Shown here piece after piece: positions 1 through 8,521 of a stretch of 64,000 nucleotides of DNA (positions within the stretch are counted from its first letter, which is position 1; each line of letters starts with the position of its first letter). Location: NCBI GenBank assembly GCA_938049225.1, contig CALICM010000007.1:1-64000 (forward strand). The letters run 5' to 3'. Under the pieces are notes generated by a model. The model saw nothing but the letters and a program-made list of their open reading frames with translations. It was not told the DNA's origin and made no database searches. Source of the DNA: an uncultured Paracoccaceae bacterium (GTDB lineage Bacteria > Pseudomonadota > Alphaproteobacteria > Rhodobacterales > Rhodobacteraceae). Both the position numbers and the translations under genes were made by a program.

Positions 1-465
1 ACCTGCTCCGCAGATCACCATACCGGCCAGCGGCTTCTGAAAACGCCGCACTTAAAGGCCTGACAGAAGACCGCACTTGATCACATGCTCATCGGAACAA
101 AATCTTCTTGCATCACGGGCGGCAACCACAGAAGACTCTAAAAGAGAGTAATACTCCAGGATTGTGGTTCCCGGGTTTGCCGGTTGAAGTCCAATTAAGT
201 TGAGTTGCGTGGACAAATCCCCACTTATGTGCTCTCTGCCCCTCCCCATGGGGTCGTTGGCGGGGTAAGGCTCGCGAACATCCGATCTAGTCACGCGACG
301 CTGCCGCTTTGTAACCGATCGGTTTGGTTTGGTTCAGGGCCGTACTTCCAAACGGCCACCGCCGCGCCATGCCACCATCATTCCTCTGCTCCAACCCCCA
401 AAATTCTCCAAAATACCCCGGGGAGTGCGAGGGCCTGGACCCTCGCGCCCGCCTTTGCCAACGGC
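1..465. other. No recognisable gene in the left edge
   Basis: I see no convincing coding sequence here. A reading frame of 80 codons on the minus strand (52-294) resembles no family I know and has no clear ribosome-binding site, so I do not call it. The stretch nearest the next gene contains a hairpin that probably ends the malyl-CoA lyase transcript. Confidence 0.5.
427..446 (-). terminator. Probable terminator hairpin after mcl1
   Basis: GCGAGGG (427-433) pairs with CCCTCGC (440-446) around a six-base loop. It lies about 20 bp beyond the stop codon of the malyl-CoA lyase gene. On the minus strand it is followed by a CCCCGGGG palindrome and T-rich sequence rather than a classic T-run, so intrinsic termination is inferred and not certain. 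Confidence 0.45.
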
Positions 466-1425
466 TCAGCCGTCGATCATCTCGGCTTGGGTGACAATCA
501 CCTGCGCCTGCCGGATCGACGCCAGATCGACCAATCGGCCCTTATAGACGGCAGCCCCCTGCCCCGCCGCCTCGGCCTCGGCCATTGCCGCCAGAATCTC
601 GCGCGCTTCGGTCACCTGCGCCTCGGACGGCGTGAATACCGCATTGGCCAGCGCCACCTGCTTGGGGTGGATCGCCCATTTCCCAACCATCCCCAAGGTC
701 GCCGCCCGCCGCGCCTGCGCCTCAAAGCCTGCGTCATCCGAGAAGTCCCCAAAGGGCCCATCCACCGGCAGCACCCCATGGGTTCGGCAGGCGGCGACAA
801 TGGCCGCTGTCACCCCATGCCAAGGGTCAGCCCAATGGCGGCTACCGTCTGGGGCCACCATGTAGTACCCCGCCTGCGTACCGCCGATCCCTGTGGTCGC
901 CATACCCATTGAGGCAGCGAAGTCCGCGGCCCCCAGGCTCATCGCCTTCAACCGGGGCGTGGCGGCGGCGATCTCCTCAACATGCGCGAACCCGGCCGCG
1001 GTTTCTATAATCACTTCAAAATCAATTGGTTTGGCGCGCCCCTTGGCCACCTCGACCGCGCTCACCAGCGCGTCCACCGCATACAGATCCGCCGCGCAGC
1101 CGACTTTGGGGATCATGATCTGGTCCAGCCGATCCCCAGCCTGCTCCAGCAGATCCACCACATCGCGGTACCAATATGGCGTGTCCAACCCGTTGATCCG
1201 GACCGAAAGCACTTTGGGACCCCAGTCAATCGCGCCGATCGCGTCGATCACATGCGCCCGTGCCGCATCCTTGTCCCCAGGCGCGACGCTGTCCTCAAGG
1301 TCCAGATTGATCACATCCGCGTCCGAGGCCGCCATCTTCTCGAAAATCGCCGGGCGCGAGCCGGGGCCGAACAGCTGGCACCGATTGGGACGGGCGGGGG
1401 CGGCGGGTTGAACAGTGAAGCTCAT
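466..1425 (-). CDS. mcl1: L-malyl-CoA / beta-methylmalyl-CoA lyase
   Basis: Cytoplasmic CitE-like lyase of the ethylmalonyl-CoA pathway. It splits beta-methylmalyl-CoA into glyoxylate and propionyl-CoA and interconverts malyl-CoA with acetyl-CoA plus glyoxylate. The 319-residue protein has the usual length for Rhodobacter Mcl1 and very similar sequence: NRCQLFGPGSRP near the N-terminus, the acidic NLDLEDSV motif that helps bind Mg2+, VRINGLDTP, and the C-terminal KWAIHPKQ segment. I chose ATG at 1425 rather than the upstream in-frame codon because GAGGAA lies just before it and the protein then begins MSF, as known Mcl1 proteins do. A palindrome and a PhaR-like site lie directly upstream (1451-1489). 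It is transcribed apart from its neighbours. Confidence 0.93.
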   Translation of the reverse strand: MSFTVQPAAPARPNRCQLFGPGSRPAIFEKMAASDADVINLDLEDSVAPGDKDAARAHVIDAIGAIDWGPKVLSVRINGLDTPYWYRDVVDLLEQAGDRLDQIMIPKVGCAADLYAVDALVSAVEVAKGRAKPIDFEVIIETAAGFAHVEEIAAATPRLKAMSLGAADFAASMGMATTGIGGTQAGYYMVAPDGSRHWADPWHGVTAAIVAACRTHGVLPVDGPFGDFSDDAGFEAQARRAATLGMVGKWAIHPKQVALANAVFTPSEAQVTEAREILAAMAEAEAAGQGAAVYKGRLVDLASIRQAQVIVTQAEMIDG

Positions 1426-1450
1426 GGAATTCCTCACGACAGGAAATTGC

Positions 1451-1467
1451 GATTATGCTGCGCTGCA
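1451..1467 (-). promoter_or_regulatory. PhaR-like operator motif upstream of mcl1
   Basis: The 17 bases here read, on the plus strand, GATTATGCTGCGCTGCA. On the minus strand they match 15 of 17 positions of a motif at 30833-30849 in front of the phasin gene. TGC/GCA-rich sites of this kind are the known binding type of PhaR, the polyhydroxybutyrate-responsive repressor. A separate perfect palindrome, ATTGCG-C-CGCAAT, lies at 1477-1489. Assignment to PhaR is inference. Confidence 0.5.
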
Positions 1468-1490
1468 CATCACAATATTGCGCCGCAATG

Positions 1491-2720
1491 TCAAGCGGCG
1501 GCCACCACCTGCTGACGCCTGATCACATAAAGCGTGGTGAAAAAGCACAGTACCGACGAGAGCAACATCATCAGCAACAGCGGCCAGGCCCCGGTTCCCG
1601 GCCCCAGCAAGGCGCCGGTGATCGCAGACAAAGCCGCCCCGCCGCCGATCGTCAAGGCCCCACCCAGCCCCGAAGCCGACCCCGCAAGATGCGGCCGCAC
1701 CGAAACCACCCCAGCATTCGCGCTTGGCAAGGTCAGGCCGTTGCCAACCCCAACCAGGCAAACCGTACCAAACAACGTTATCGGATGGGCCAGCCCCACG
1801 GCGAAGGCACCCATCCCAATCAACAATCCGGCCGAGGCAACCGCCCCGCCCAATAACATCATGGTGTTGATCCCAATACGTTCGGCATAACGGCCCGACA
1901 AAAAGTTACCGAACATGTAGCCCAGTGCGATCAAACCGAAATACAGGCCCAACTTGCCGGGCGACATGCCCAAGACATTCGTCGCCACATAGGGCCCACC
2001 GCCCAGAAACGCAAAGAACGACCCTGACGCAAAGGCGGCCGCCAGCGCATAGCCCCAAAACCGGCGCGAGGTGACCAACTCGGGATAGGCCCGGAACTGC
2101 GCACTGAAGTTGGCCGATTGATGCAAGTTCGTCTCGCCCATATCCAGCCAGACGATCACACCGACGACCAGCCCAAACAGGGCCGTAAAGACGACGCTCG
2201 CATGCCACCCCAACAACTCGTCCAGAAATCCGCCGACCATCGGTCCGACCATCGGCACCAGGGCCATCCCCATCGTGACGTAGCCAATCATCGAGGCGGC
2301 CTTATCCGGTGCTACCATATCCCGCACGATCGCCCGGCTCAGCGCCAGACCAGACGCAACCGCGGCTTGCATCATGCGAAACGCCAGGAAAACATAGACA
2401 TCCGTGGCCAACAGGGTTCCCAGGGTTGCCGCCAGAAAGATGCCCAAGCTGGCCAACATCACCGGGCGACGCCCAAAACGGTCACTCAGCGGGCCAACGA
2501 TCAACTGCAAAAGTGCCGTGACCCCCAGATAGCCCGAGATCACAAGCTGGATGACCGCATAATCCGCCTGGAAATAGGTCGCCATTGAGGGCAGCGACGG
2601 CAAAAAAATGTTCATGTTCAGCGCGCCAAGGCCCGCAATCAGCACCAGCGTAACAATGTTCGGCGCTGTCGTTCTGTCCAGCCACCGCGCCGGGGCCGCT
2701 GAACCTTCAATGTTCGCCAT
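1491..2720 (-). CDS. MFS transporter, Bcr/CflA drug-exporter type
   Basis: Inner-membrane proton-driven exporter of the DHA1 / Bcr-CflA group, 409 residues with about 12 hydrophobic segments. The loop between helices 2 and 3 carries the MFS signature GPLSDRFGRRPVML (about residues 78-91), and the helix 4/5 region has SRAIVRDMV, typical of Bcr/CflA. ATG at 2720 is preferred over the adjacent TTG. The substrate cannot be told from sequence; relatives export bicyclomycin, chloramphenicol or sulfonamides. It reads in the same direction as mcl1 and ends about 65 bp before that gene's start, but mcl1 has its own upstream signals, so I do not assume one operon. Confidence 0.85.
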   Translation of the reverse strand: MANIEGSAAPARWLDRTTAPNIVTLVLIAGLGALNMNIFLPSLPSMATYFQADYAVIQLVISGYLGVTALLQLIVGPLSDRFGRRPVMLASLGIFLAATLGTLLATDVYVFLAFRMMQAAVASGLALSRAIVRDMVAPDKAASMIGYVTMGMALVPMVGPMVGGFLDELLGWHASVVFTALFGLVVGVIVWLDMGETNLHQSANFSAQFRAYPELVTSRRFWGYALAAAFASGSFFAFLGGGPYVATNVLGMSPGKLGLYFGLIALGYMFGNFLSGRYAERIGINTMMLLGGAVASAGLLIGMGAFAVGLAHPITLFGTVCLVGVGNGLTLPSANAGVVSVRPHLAGSASGLGGALTIGGGAALSAITGALLGPGTGAWPLLLMMLLSSVLCFFTTLYVIRRQQVVAAA

Positions 2721-2807
2721 CAACGCTCTACGAATACGTAGCTCCAGAATTCAGGACGCTACATTAAGATCTAAACACCAGATACTCGGAAAAACCTGTT
2801 AAATACT

Positions 2808-3983
2808 TCACTGCAGATCCGAAAAAGCGTGCTCAATCCGCTCGAGCGCATCACTGAGCGTCGCCCGCGAAGTTCCAAAATTGAACCGCATGAACATCTC
2901 GCCGCCCTTGCCAAAGGTCGGGCCATGGTTGGCGGCGATCCGCGCGTCCTGTTCGATCCGCCTCGTGAACTCCTCGACCGACATACCGGTGCCCGAGAAG
3001 TCGACCCATGCCAGATATGTCGCCTCAAGCGGGATGCTGCGCAGGCCGGGCAGTGCGTTGACCCTGTCGTCAAACATGCGGCGGTTGCTGTCCAAATAAG
3101 CGATCAACGCCTCAAGCCAATCGACGCCATAGGCATAGGCCGCAGTGGTCATCATCGCACTGATCCGGTTCAGCCCCGTCCCCGACGCCTTGAGCACGCC
3201 TTGCATCTTCGCCCGCAGCACGGGATCGGGGATGATCGCCTGAGCGTTCTTGCTGCCTGCAATATTGAAGGTCTTTGAGGGCGCGTTCAGCATGATCGTG
3301 CGGTCCATCGCATGGGGCGCCGCATTGGGCATGACCGTATGTGTGTGGCCCGGAAAGACCAGGTCCTGGTGGATCTCGTCAGACACCAGGATCAGGTCGT
3401 AGGTTATGCAGAAATCCGCCAGATCGCGTAACTCCTCAGGCGTCCAAACACGCCCCCCCGGATTATGGGGTGAGCAAAGGATCACCATCCGTTCGCTACC
3501 GTCCATTTGGTCAGCAAGCGCCTCAAGGTCCATATGGTAACGGCCATCGACCAGTTGCATTTCCGACTGGATGCCGCGCCGCCCGTTTGCGTCGATCATC
3601 CGATGAAAGGCATGGTAGACGGGTGTGAACGTGATGACCCCATCGCCAGGCTCGGTGTAGGCCTGCAGCGCCGCGCCAACCGCATGCACCACACCGTGGG
3701 TGCTCAGGATCCACTCAGGCTGAACCTGCCAATCGTGCCGCGCGGCCATCCAATGCCGGATCGAGGCCAGATAGGCCGTTTGGTCCCCATGGTAGCCATG
3801 CACGCCATGCTCGGCCAATTTCATCAGTGTCGCATTGACCGCTGGCGGGGACGCAAAATCCATATCCGCCGTCCACATCGCCAGGCCATCTTTGGGCGAG
3901 ACACCGTAGTACCCCTCCATCTCATCCCATTTGTCGCTGTTGGTCTTGCGACGGTCGATGGTCTTGTCAAAGTCGTATGGCAT
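2808..3983 (-). CDS. PatB/MalY-family PLP-dependent C-S lyase (putative cystathionine beta-lyase)
   Basis: Fold-type I PLP enzyme of 391 residues. The MalY/PatB class cleaves the C-S bond of cystathionine or cysteine conjugates to give a thiol, pyruvate and ammonia. The N-terminal WTADMDFASPP segment is typical (usual form W.ADMDF). CSPHNPGGRVW and SDEIHQDL are the conserved PLP-binding stretches, and SKTFNIAGSKNA contains the lysine expected to form the Schiff base. ATG at 3983 has an AGGA about 6 bp upstream and gives the family-typical start MPYDF; the longer upstream frame is not needed. It stands alone, divergent from the def operon. Exact substrate is unresolved. Confidence 0.88.
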   Translation of the reverse strand: MPYDFDKTIDRRKTNSDKWDEMEGYYGVSPKDGLAMWTADMDFASPPAVNATLMKLAEHGVHGYHGDQTAYLASIRHWMAARHDWQVQPEWILSTHGVVHAVGAALQAYTEPGDGVITFTPVYHAFHRMIDANGRRGIQSEMQLVDGRYHMDLEALADQMDGSERMVILCSPHNPGGRVWTPEELRDLADFCITYDLILVSDEIHQDLVFPGHTHTVMPNAAPHAMDRTIMLNAPSKTFNIAGSKNAQAIIPDPVLRAKMQGVLKASGTGLNRISAMMTTAAYAYGVDWLEALIAYLDSNRRMFDDRVNALPGLRSIPLEATYLAWVDFSGTGMSVEEFTRRIEQDARIAANHGPTFGKGGEMFMRFNFGTSRATLSDALERIEHAFSDLQ

Positions 3984-4086
3984 GATGGGTCCTGAAACTT
4001 CGGTCGATCCGACGCAAGCTAGCGTCATGGGCGCTGGGCGCAAGGGTCTGGTTGCAGCGCGCGGTTTGATCGCCTAAGTGACGGCT

Positions 4087-4605
4087 ATGACCCGCCGTGC
4101 GATCCTGATCCATCCCGACCCCCGCCTGCGCAAAGTGGTGCCCGCCATCGAGACGGTCGATGCAGAGGTGCGCAAACTGGCGGACGACATGCTGGAAACC
4201 ATGTATGATGCGCCGGGAATTGGGCTGGCGGCACCTCAAATCGGCGTGATGGGCCGCGTGTTCGTGATGGATTGCGACCGCGATGCGCCGGGCGAACACC
4301 CGACGGTATGTATCAACCCCAAGATCACGTGGACATCGGACGCGCGTGTGACGGGCGAAGAGGGTTGCCTGTCGATCCCAGACTATTATGCCGAAGTGGA
4401 GCGCTTCGAAAAGATCCGCTTAGCATTCACGGATCTGGACGGTGCGGCGCACGAAGAGGAATACGACGGCCAATGGGCGATCTGCGCTCAGCACGAGTTG
4501 GACCATTTGGATGGCAAGCTGTTCATCGACTACTTAAGTGCGATGCGCCGCACGATGGTGACCCAAAAGATGAAAAAGCTGAAGAAAGAGCGCGCGCGCG
4601 GCTGA
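4087..4605 (+). CDS. def: Peptide deformylase
   Basis: Removes the formyl group from the N-terminal methionine of nascent proteins at the ribosome. All three motifs are intact: GIGLAAPQ (motif 1), EGCLS with the metal-binding cysteine (motif 2), and HELDH, an HExxH with two metal histidines and the catalytic glutamate (motif 3). At 172 residues it has normal length. An in-frame GTG lies 9 bp upstream at 4078; I prefer the ATG because the protein then begins MTRRAILIHPDPRL, close to relatives. First gene of def - def-like - fmt; its TGA shares one base with the next ATG, so translation is probably coupled. Confidence 0.95.
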   Translation: MTRRAILIHPDPRLRKVVPAIETVDAEVRKLADDMLETMYDAPGIGLAAPQIGVMGRVFVMDCDRDAPGEHPTVCINPKITWTSDARVTGEEGCLSIPDYYAEVERFEKIRLAFTDLDGAAHEEEYDGQWAICAQHELDHLDGKLFIDYLSAMRRTMVTQKMKKLKKERARG

Positions 4606-5120
4606 TGCCCCGTCCGTTCGTGATGTTCCCCGATCCCCGGCTGCGCCAAGTCGCCGAGCCCATTGCGGCAATCGATCAAAGCGTGCGCGACCTGTGGGAC
4701 GAGATGCTGGCGGCGATGTACGCTATGCCGGGCGTTGGGTTGGCGGCGAACCAACTGGGTGTGCTGCGACGGTTGATTGTTGTCGATGCCTCGGACAGCC
4801 GCGACCAAGCGCTGCGATTGGCAAACCCAGTGGTGCTGCATGCGAGCGGCCAGGACCGCGCCCACAGCGAAGGCAGCCCAAATCTGCCGGGCTTATGGGC
4901 CGAGGTGACCCGGCCCCGGGCCGTCACAGTGCGCTATTTGGACCAGGATGGCGCTGCGGCGGAACGTGAGTTCGTAGGGCTTTGGGCAACCTCGGTCCAG
5001 CATCAGATCGACCATTTGGACGGGCGGCTGTTCATTGATCATCTCAGCCCGACCAAGCGGCGAATGCTGGTCGCGCGGCATCTGAAGCAGATGAAGAAAA
5101 ACAACCGAAAGGGCGGCTGA
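4605..5120 (+). CDS. Degenerate peptide deformylase paralogue, probably inactive
   Basis: This 171-residue protein aligns along its whole length with deformylases and keeps motif 1 as GVGLAANQ. Motif 2 reads EGSPNLPG, so the metal-binding cysteine has become serine. Motif 3 reads HQIDH, so the catalytic glutamate of HExxH has become glutamine. Both changes fall on residues needed for metal-dependent hydrolysis, so deformylase activity is unlikely. The frame is intact and overlaps both neighbours by one base (TGATG), so the gene seems maintained. It could be a ribosome-binding regulator of the true deformylase or bind another ligand; neither is shown by sequence. Confidence 0.88.
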   Translation: MPRPFVMFPDPRLRQVAEPIAAIDQSVRDLWDEMLAAMYAMPGVGLAANQLGVLRRLIVVDASDSRDQALRLANPVVLHASGQDRAHSEGSPNLPGLWAEVTRPRAVTVRYLDQDGAAAEREFVGLWATSVQHQIDHLDGRLFIDHLSPTKRRMLVARHLKQMKKNNRKGG

Positions 5121-6049
5121 TGCGGATTATCTTCATGGGCAGTCCGGCGTTTTCGGTACCGACGCTCGATGCCCTTGTGGCAGCGGGGCACGAGGTCGTG
5201 GCGGTTTACTGCCAGCCCCCACGCCGGGCCGGGCGCGGCAAACAAGAGCGCCCAACGCCAGTACATGCGCGCGCCCTTGCATTGGGACTGCCGGTCCATT
5301 GCCCAAAGACGCTTCGCGATAGCGCGGCGCAGGAGGTTTTTGCCGCCCTCAAGGCAGATGTTGCGATTGTCATTGCTTATGGGCTGATCCTGCCGCAAGC
5401 GATTTTGGACGCGCCACGGCTGGGATGTTTGAACATCCATGCCTCGCTGCTGCCGCGCTGGCGCGGGGCCGCACCGATCCACCGCGCGATCATGGCAGGG
5501 GACGCGGAAACCGGTGTCTGTATCATGCAAATGGAAGCGGGTTTGGACACGGGCCCGGTTTTCGCGCGAAAAGCCCTGGCTATTGCGCCCAACGCCACCA
5601 CCGGCAGTGTGCACGACGCCCTCGCCGCCCTGGGGGCCGATCTGCTGACGCAGGTTCTGCCCCAATTGCCGATGCTCGCAACGCCACAACCGACGACTGG
5701 GGTGACCTATGCCCATAAAATCGAGAAATCCGAGGCGGCGATAGATTGGACCAGACCGGCGGTCGAGGTGGACCGCCAGATCCGCGGACTAAGCCCGTTT
5801 CCCGGCGCCTGGACCCAAGTGGGGGCAGAGCGTGTAAAACTGCTAACCTCAACCGTCGCGCCGGGGTCCGGACGTCCGGGCGAGGTGATCGGGCGGCCCC
5901 TAACGGTGGCCTGCGGCACCGGCGCTGTGGCCGTCGGCCAGGCGCAACGGGCGGGGCGGGCAGCGCAGTCGGTCGATGAGCTGCAGCGGGGGTTTGCGAT
6001 TGCGCTGGGTCAGATCCTTGGCCAAGCGGGTGGCGATAGGATAGACTGA
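5120..6049 (+). CDS. fmt: Methionyl-tRNA formyltransferase
   Basis: Formylates initiator Met-tRNA using 10-formyl-tetrahydrofolate, the step that deformylase later reverses. At 309 residues it has normal length. The N-terminal Rossmann-like domain begins [14 protein letters not shown], and the catalytic region contains [21 protein letters not shown], with the expected asparagine, histidine and SLLP loop. The C-terminal OB-like domain includes the [10 protein letters not shown] segment. The start codon overlaps the stop of the preceding def-like gene, placing formylation and deformylation enzymes in one operon, a common bacterial arrangement. Confidence 0.95.
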   Translation: MRIIFMGSPAFSVPTLDALVAAGHEVVAVYCQPPRRAGRGKQERPTPVHARALALGLPVHCPKTLRDSAAQEVFAALKADVAIVIAYGLILPQAILDAPRLGCLNIHASLLPRWRGAAPIHRAIMAGDAETGVCIMQMEAGLDTGPVFARKALAIAPNATTGSVHDALAALGADLLTQVLPQLPMLATPQPTTGVTYAHKIEKSEAAIDWTRPAVEVDRQIRGLSPFPGAWTQVGAERVKLLTSTVAPGSGRPGEVIGRPLTVACGTGAVAVGQAQRAGRAAQSVDELQRGFAIALGQILGQAGGDRID

Positions 6050-6078
6050 ACGAAATTGTGCGAGGCGGAGCATCCAGC

Positions 6079-6318
6079 ATGCAGTTTGTGTTTTTCATCA
6101 TCATCGGCGCGGCGGCGGGCTTTCTGGCCACGCGCATGATGAACATTAATTTGGGCGTGCCGCAGACCATCGCCTTGGGCGTTTTAGGGGCCATCCTGGG
6201 CAGCTTGGTGCTGCGCATTCTGATCAGCGCACTTGGCATCGCGGCAGGCTTTATTGGCGCGGTCCTGGGCGCGGTCATCCTGCTGTGGGCCTGGAAGGTG
6301 TTTCTGAAGGACCGCTGA
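6079..6318 (+). CDS. GlsB/YeaQ/YmgE-type small membrane protein
   Basis: A 79-residue, glycine/alanine-rich protein with three predicted membrane helices and a short basic C-terminus (WKVFLKDR). Size and the repeated small-residue helices match the GlsB/YeaQ/YmgE (transglycosylase-associated) family of stress-related inner-membrane proteins, whose molecular role is unknown. ATG at 6079 is preceded by GGAG; a longer frame from GTG 6058 adds no hydrophobic segment. It lies 29 bp after fmt and may be its last co-transcribed gene, since a double hairpin follows. Confidence 0.7.
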   Translation: MQFVFFIIIGAAAGFLATRMMNINLGVPQTIALGVLGAILGSLVLRILISALGIAAGFIGAVLGAVILLWAWKVFLKDR

Positions 6319-6324
6319 CCTGTT

Positions 6325-6397
6325 ACCAAAAGGCGGCCCGTTCCGGGCCAAGTCTTTCCTCCCCAGCCCTGCTTTCGCAGGGCCGGGGCCCGCCGCC
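6325..6397 (+). terminator. Double-hairpin 3'-end element, copy 1
   Basis: After the stop codon comes ACCAAAAGGCG, then hairpin 1 (GGCCCG 6335-6340 / CGGGCC 6344-6349, loop TTC), a CAAGTCTTTCC linker, and hairpin 2 (GCCCTGC 6366-6372 / GCAGGGC 6377-6383, loop TTTC). The same order recurs after the genes ending at 35378 and 60078. It probably acts as terminator or transcript stabiliser. Confidence 0.6.
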
Positions 6398-6431
6398 TGT
6401 GGTAACCACGGCGCATTACGCGAACTTACGG

Positions 6432-7361
6432 CTAATTGGGAGAGGTTAGGGCAAGAAAAACATCCTCGAGGTCTGCCTCTTCCGTAGCCACGTCGCGGAT
6501 GCGGATGTTTGCCGCGCGAACCGCATCGAGAAGGGTTTCGGCGCTGGTTGTGCCCCTGCGGTAGGTGAGCGCAAGACGCCCATCGGGCCGCAACCGGGCC
6601 TCCACGCCCTGCGGCATCACCGGTGGCTGATCCAGCGCTTTTTCAGGCGAGATGACCATGGTTTTGCCGTCTAAACGGGCCAGTAAATTGGCGGTCGCGT
6701 CATGGGCCACCAGCACGCCATTGTCGATGATGCCGATCCGGTCACACATCTCTTGCGCTTCTTCCAAATAATGCGTGGTCAAGATGATCGTTGTGCCGGC
6801 CGCGTTCAACTGACGGATATAGGCCCAGAGCATCCGGCGCAGCTCAATGTCGACACCGGCCGTCGGCTCGTCCAATACCAGCACCGGCGGCGTGTGGACC
6901 AGGGCTTTCGCGATCAGTAAGCGCCGCCGCATCCCCCCCGAAAGCGTCCGGGCATAGGCGTCGGCCTTGTCCGCCAGGCCAACGGCCGCCAGAATTTCGT
7001 CGGTGCGGCGGTGCGATTTGGGAACGCCGTAGAGGCCCGCTTGAACCTCCAACGCGGCACGGGGGCTGAAGAACGGATCGACGTTCAGCTCTTGCGGCAC
7101 AACGCCGATGGCCGCCCGCGACTGGCGCGGGTTCACATCTTGATCAAAGCCCCAGATCCGCACCGTGCCGCCGGATTTATTCACCAACCCCGCCAGGATA
7201 TTGATCGTGGTGGATTTGCCCGCACCATTTGGCCCCAGCAACCCAAAGATCGACCCCTGGGGGATCGCCAGATCCAGCGCCTTGAGCGCCTGTTTCGGCG
7301 CCGCCCCGGACCCGCCGTAGGTCTTGGTCAATCCGATCAACTCAACGGCATTCTGGGGCAT
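6432..7361 (-). CDS. ABC transporter ATP-binding protein, ABC-2 (DrrA/CcmA-like) type
   Basis: Cytoplasmic ATPase subunit of 309 residues. Walker A is GPNGAGKST, the ABC signature is LSGGMRRRL, Walker B is VLVLDEPTAGVD, and the switch histidine lies in TTHYLEEAQEMCDRIGI. The C-terminal domain resembles those of ABC-2 exporters that move drugs, polysaccharides or haem-related substrates. No permease gene is adjacent: upstream lies a divergent zinc-finger gene and downstream a convergent gene. The partner must therefore be encoded elsewhere or be absent. Start ATG 7361 gives a normal N-terminus; the longer frame is not needed. Confidence 0.88.
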   Translation of the reverse strand: MPQNAVELIGLTKTYGGSGAAPKQALKALDLAIPQGSIFGLLGPNGAGKSTTINILAGLVNKSGGTVRIWGFDQDVNPRQSRAAIGVVPQELNVDPFFSPRAALEVQAGLYGVPKSHRRTDEILAAVGLADKADAYARTLSGGMRRRLLIAKALVHTPPVLVLDEPTAGVDIELRRMLWAYIRQLNAAGTTIILTTHYLEEAQEMCDRIGIIDNGVLVAHDATANLLARLDGKTMVISPEKALDQPPVMPQGVEARLRPDGRLALTYRRGTTSAETLLDAVRAANIRIRDVATEEADLEDVFLALTSPN

Positions 7362-7470
7362 AGCGATCCTGTGCAAAAGGCGCGAGACGGACTTGTCGCC
7401 GATCAGCGGATCGCTATCATGCCGCCCAGGCGCGGTCCACCGCCGGGCCGCCAAAACGGAGCCTGCCCAG

Positions 7471-7650
7471 ATGACCCAAGCCCCCCCCGAGGTTGAGATC
7501 ACGACACAGACCCGCATCGCCTGCGATGGTGGCGCCTTGGGGCACCCCAGGGTCTGGCTGCAGATCGACCCCATGCAGGGGTTCGTGGAATGCGGCTATT
7601 GCGACAAACGCTATGTCCTGAAGGGCGGATCGGCAGACCCGGACGCGTAG
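7471..7650 (+). CDS. CHCC-type zinc-finger protein (NDUFS6-like)
   Basis: A 59-residue protein with the zf-CHCC pattern: cysteine in RIACDGG, histidine in GHPRVWL, then the CGYC pair in ECGYCDKRYVL. This domain is the core of the mitochondrial complex I accessory subunit NDUFS6; alphaproteobacterial versions are single-domain and probably associate with respiratory complex I, though that role is inferred here. GGAG lies about 10 bp before the ATG. The last 40 bp overlap, tail to tail, the 3' end of the nucleotidyltransferase gene on the other strand. Confidence 0.85.
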   Translation: MTQAPPEVEITTQTRIACDGGALGHPRVWLQIDPMQGFVECGYCDKRYVLKGGSADPDA

Positions 7651-8441
7651 TCCACGCCCAACTCGACACGCAAATGCGCCCGCGTGGCGGCCTCGAACGC
7701 TTCGGGCCACGGGATCCCGGCGTGTGCCGCGAGCCGCCGCGCGCGTGGCAGGAAAATCTGCGCCATGACCATATTAGCCGCAAGCAAGCTCTCCCGGGCT
7801 GGCGCAGCTTGCGGCAGGGTTTCCAACACAAGGCGTTGCTCTTCGGTGAGCCCCGTATCCAAGGTGAACATGCCCGTAGCCCGCTTGGGCCCATTCTCGG
7901 CCAGCATAAGATCGATCAAGAGACCGCGCAGGAGGCCAAGTCCGGTGATCGAGACTTGATACTGCGCACGCCCAAGTGCGACTGGCAGCAACCCCAGGAC
8001 GCGAAGGAACTCCTCGATCAGGTAAGGCAGCGATGCTGCCGGGTCCCGCCTTGGCGCCTCAGGCGGCAGGGTTGAATGAAGATCCCCGGGATCGTGCAAT
8101 GGTCTGAGCATGTCTTGGCCACGCCGATCTAAAGCCGCAGTGCCAGCTACATGCAAATCGGCCCGGACCCAGCTTTCGGTGATGATATTGACCAGCGGCC
8201 AACCTGCTGGCCTGCGGCGCGACAAGACCAACGGCTCGATCCCGGCCATAGCCTCGACCCATAGGGTGCCAACACTCTCTGCCGCCTCTGCCGCGCCATC
8301 CTCCACAATCACCAGAAAATCGATGTCGCTATAGCGATCCTCGGTCCCTGCGCCCCGACTACCCGCCAGGAACAGCGCCCTAACGCCGGGCGCTTGGGAC
8401 AGCTTTTGCGTGGTCAGCTCAATCATCCGGTCTTGCAACAT
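7611..8441 (-). CDS. Nucleotidyltransferase-domain protein
   Basis: A 276-residue protein with a minimal nucleotidyltransferase signature near residues 25-43: AGSRGAG followed by YSDIDFLV, that is GS...DxD, the metal- and NTP-binding core. The rest is helical and resembles the C-terminal halves of aminoglycoside- or antitoxin-like nucleotidyltransferases, but I cannot assign a substrate. It is divergent from polA and converges with the zinc-finger gene, overlapping its last 40 bp, including the region encoding that protein's C-terminal RYVL segment. An internal ATG (residue 6) is an alternative start. Confidence 0.7.
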   Translation of the reverse strand: MLQDRMIELTTQKLSQAPGVRALFLAGSRGAGTEDRYSDIDFLVIVEDGAAEAAESVGTLWVEAMAGIEPLVLSRRRPAGWPLVNIITESWVRADLHVAGTAALDRRGQDMLRPLHDPGDLHSTLPPEAPRRDPAASLPYLIEEFLRVLGLLPVALGRAQYQVSITGLGLLRGLLIDLMLAENGPKRATGMFTLDTGLTEEQRLVLETLPQAAPARESLLAANMVMAQIFLPRARRLAAHAGIPWPEAFEAATRAHLRVELGVDYASGSADPPFRT

Positions 8442-8521
8442 CGCCCTGCCCCGTCTGTGGGATGGTCAAATCGCACATGCCGCGCCATAACAGCGCTGGG
8501 AAATTGGGAAGCGAGGACGTC

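Noticed and set aside
52-294. An 80-codon frame on the minus strand
   Set aside because: No family resemblance, no ribosome-binding site, and codon use unlike the genes nearby.
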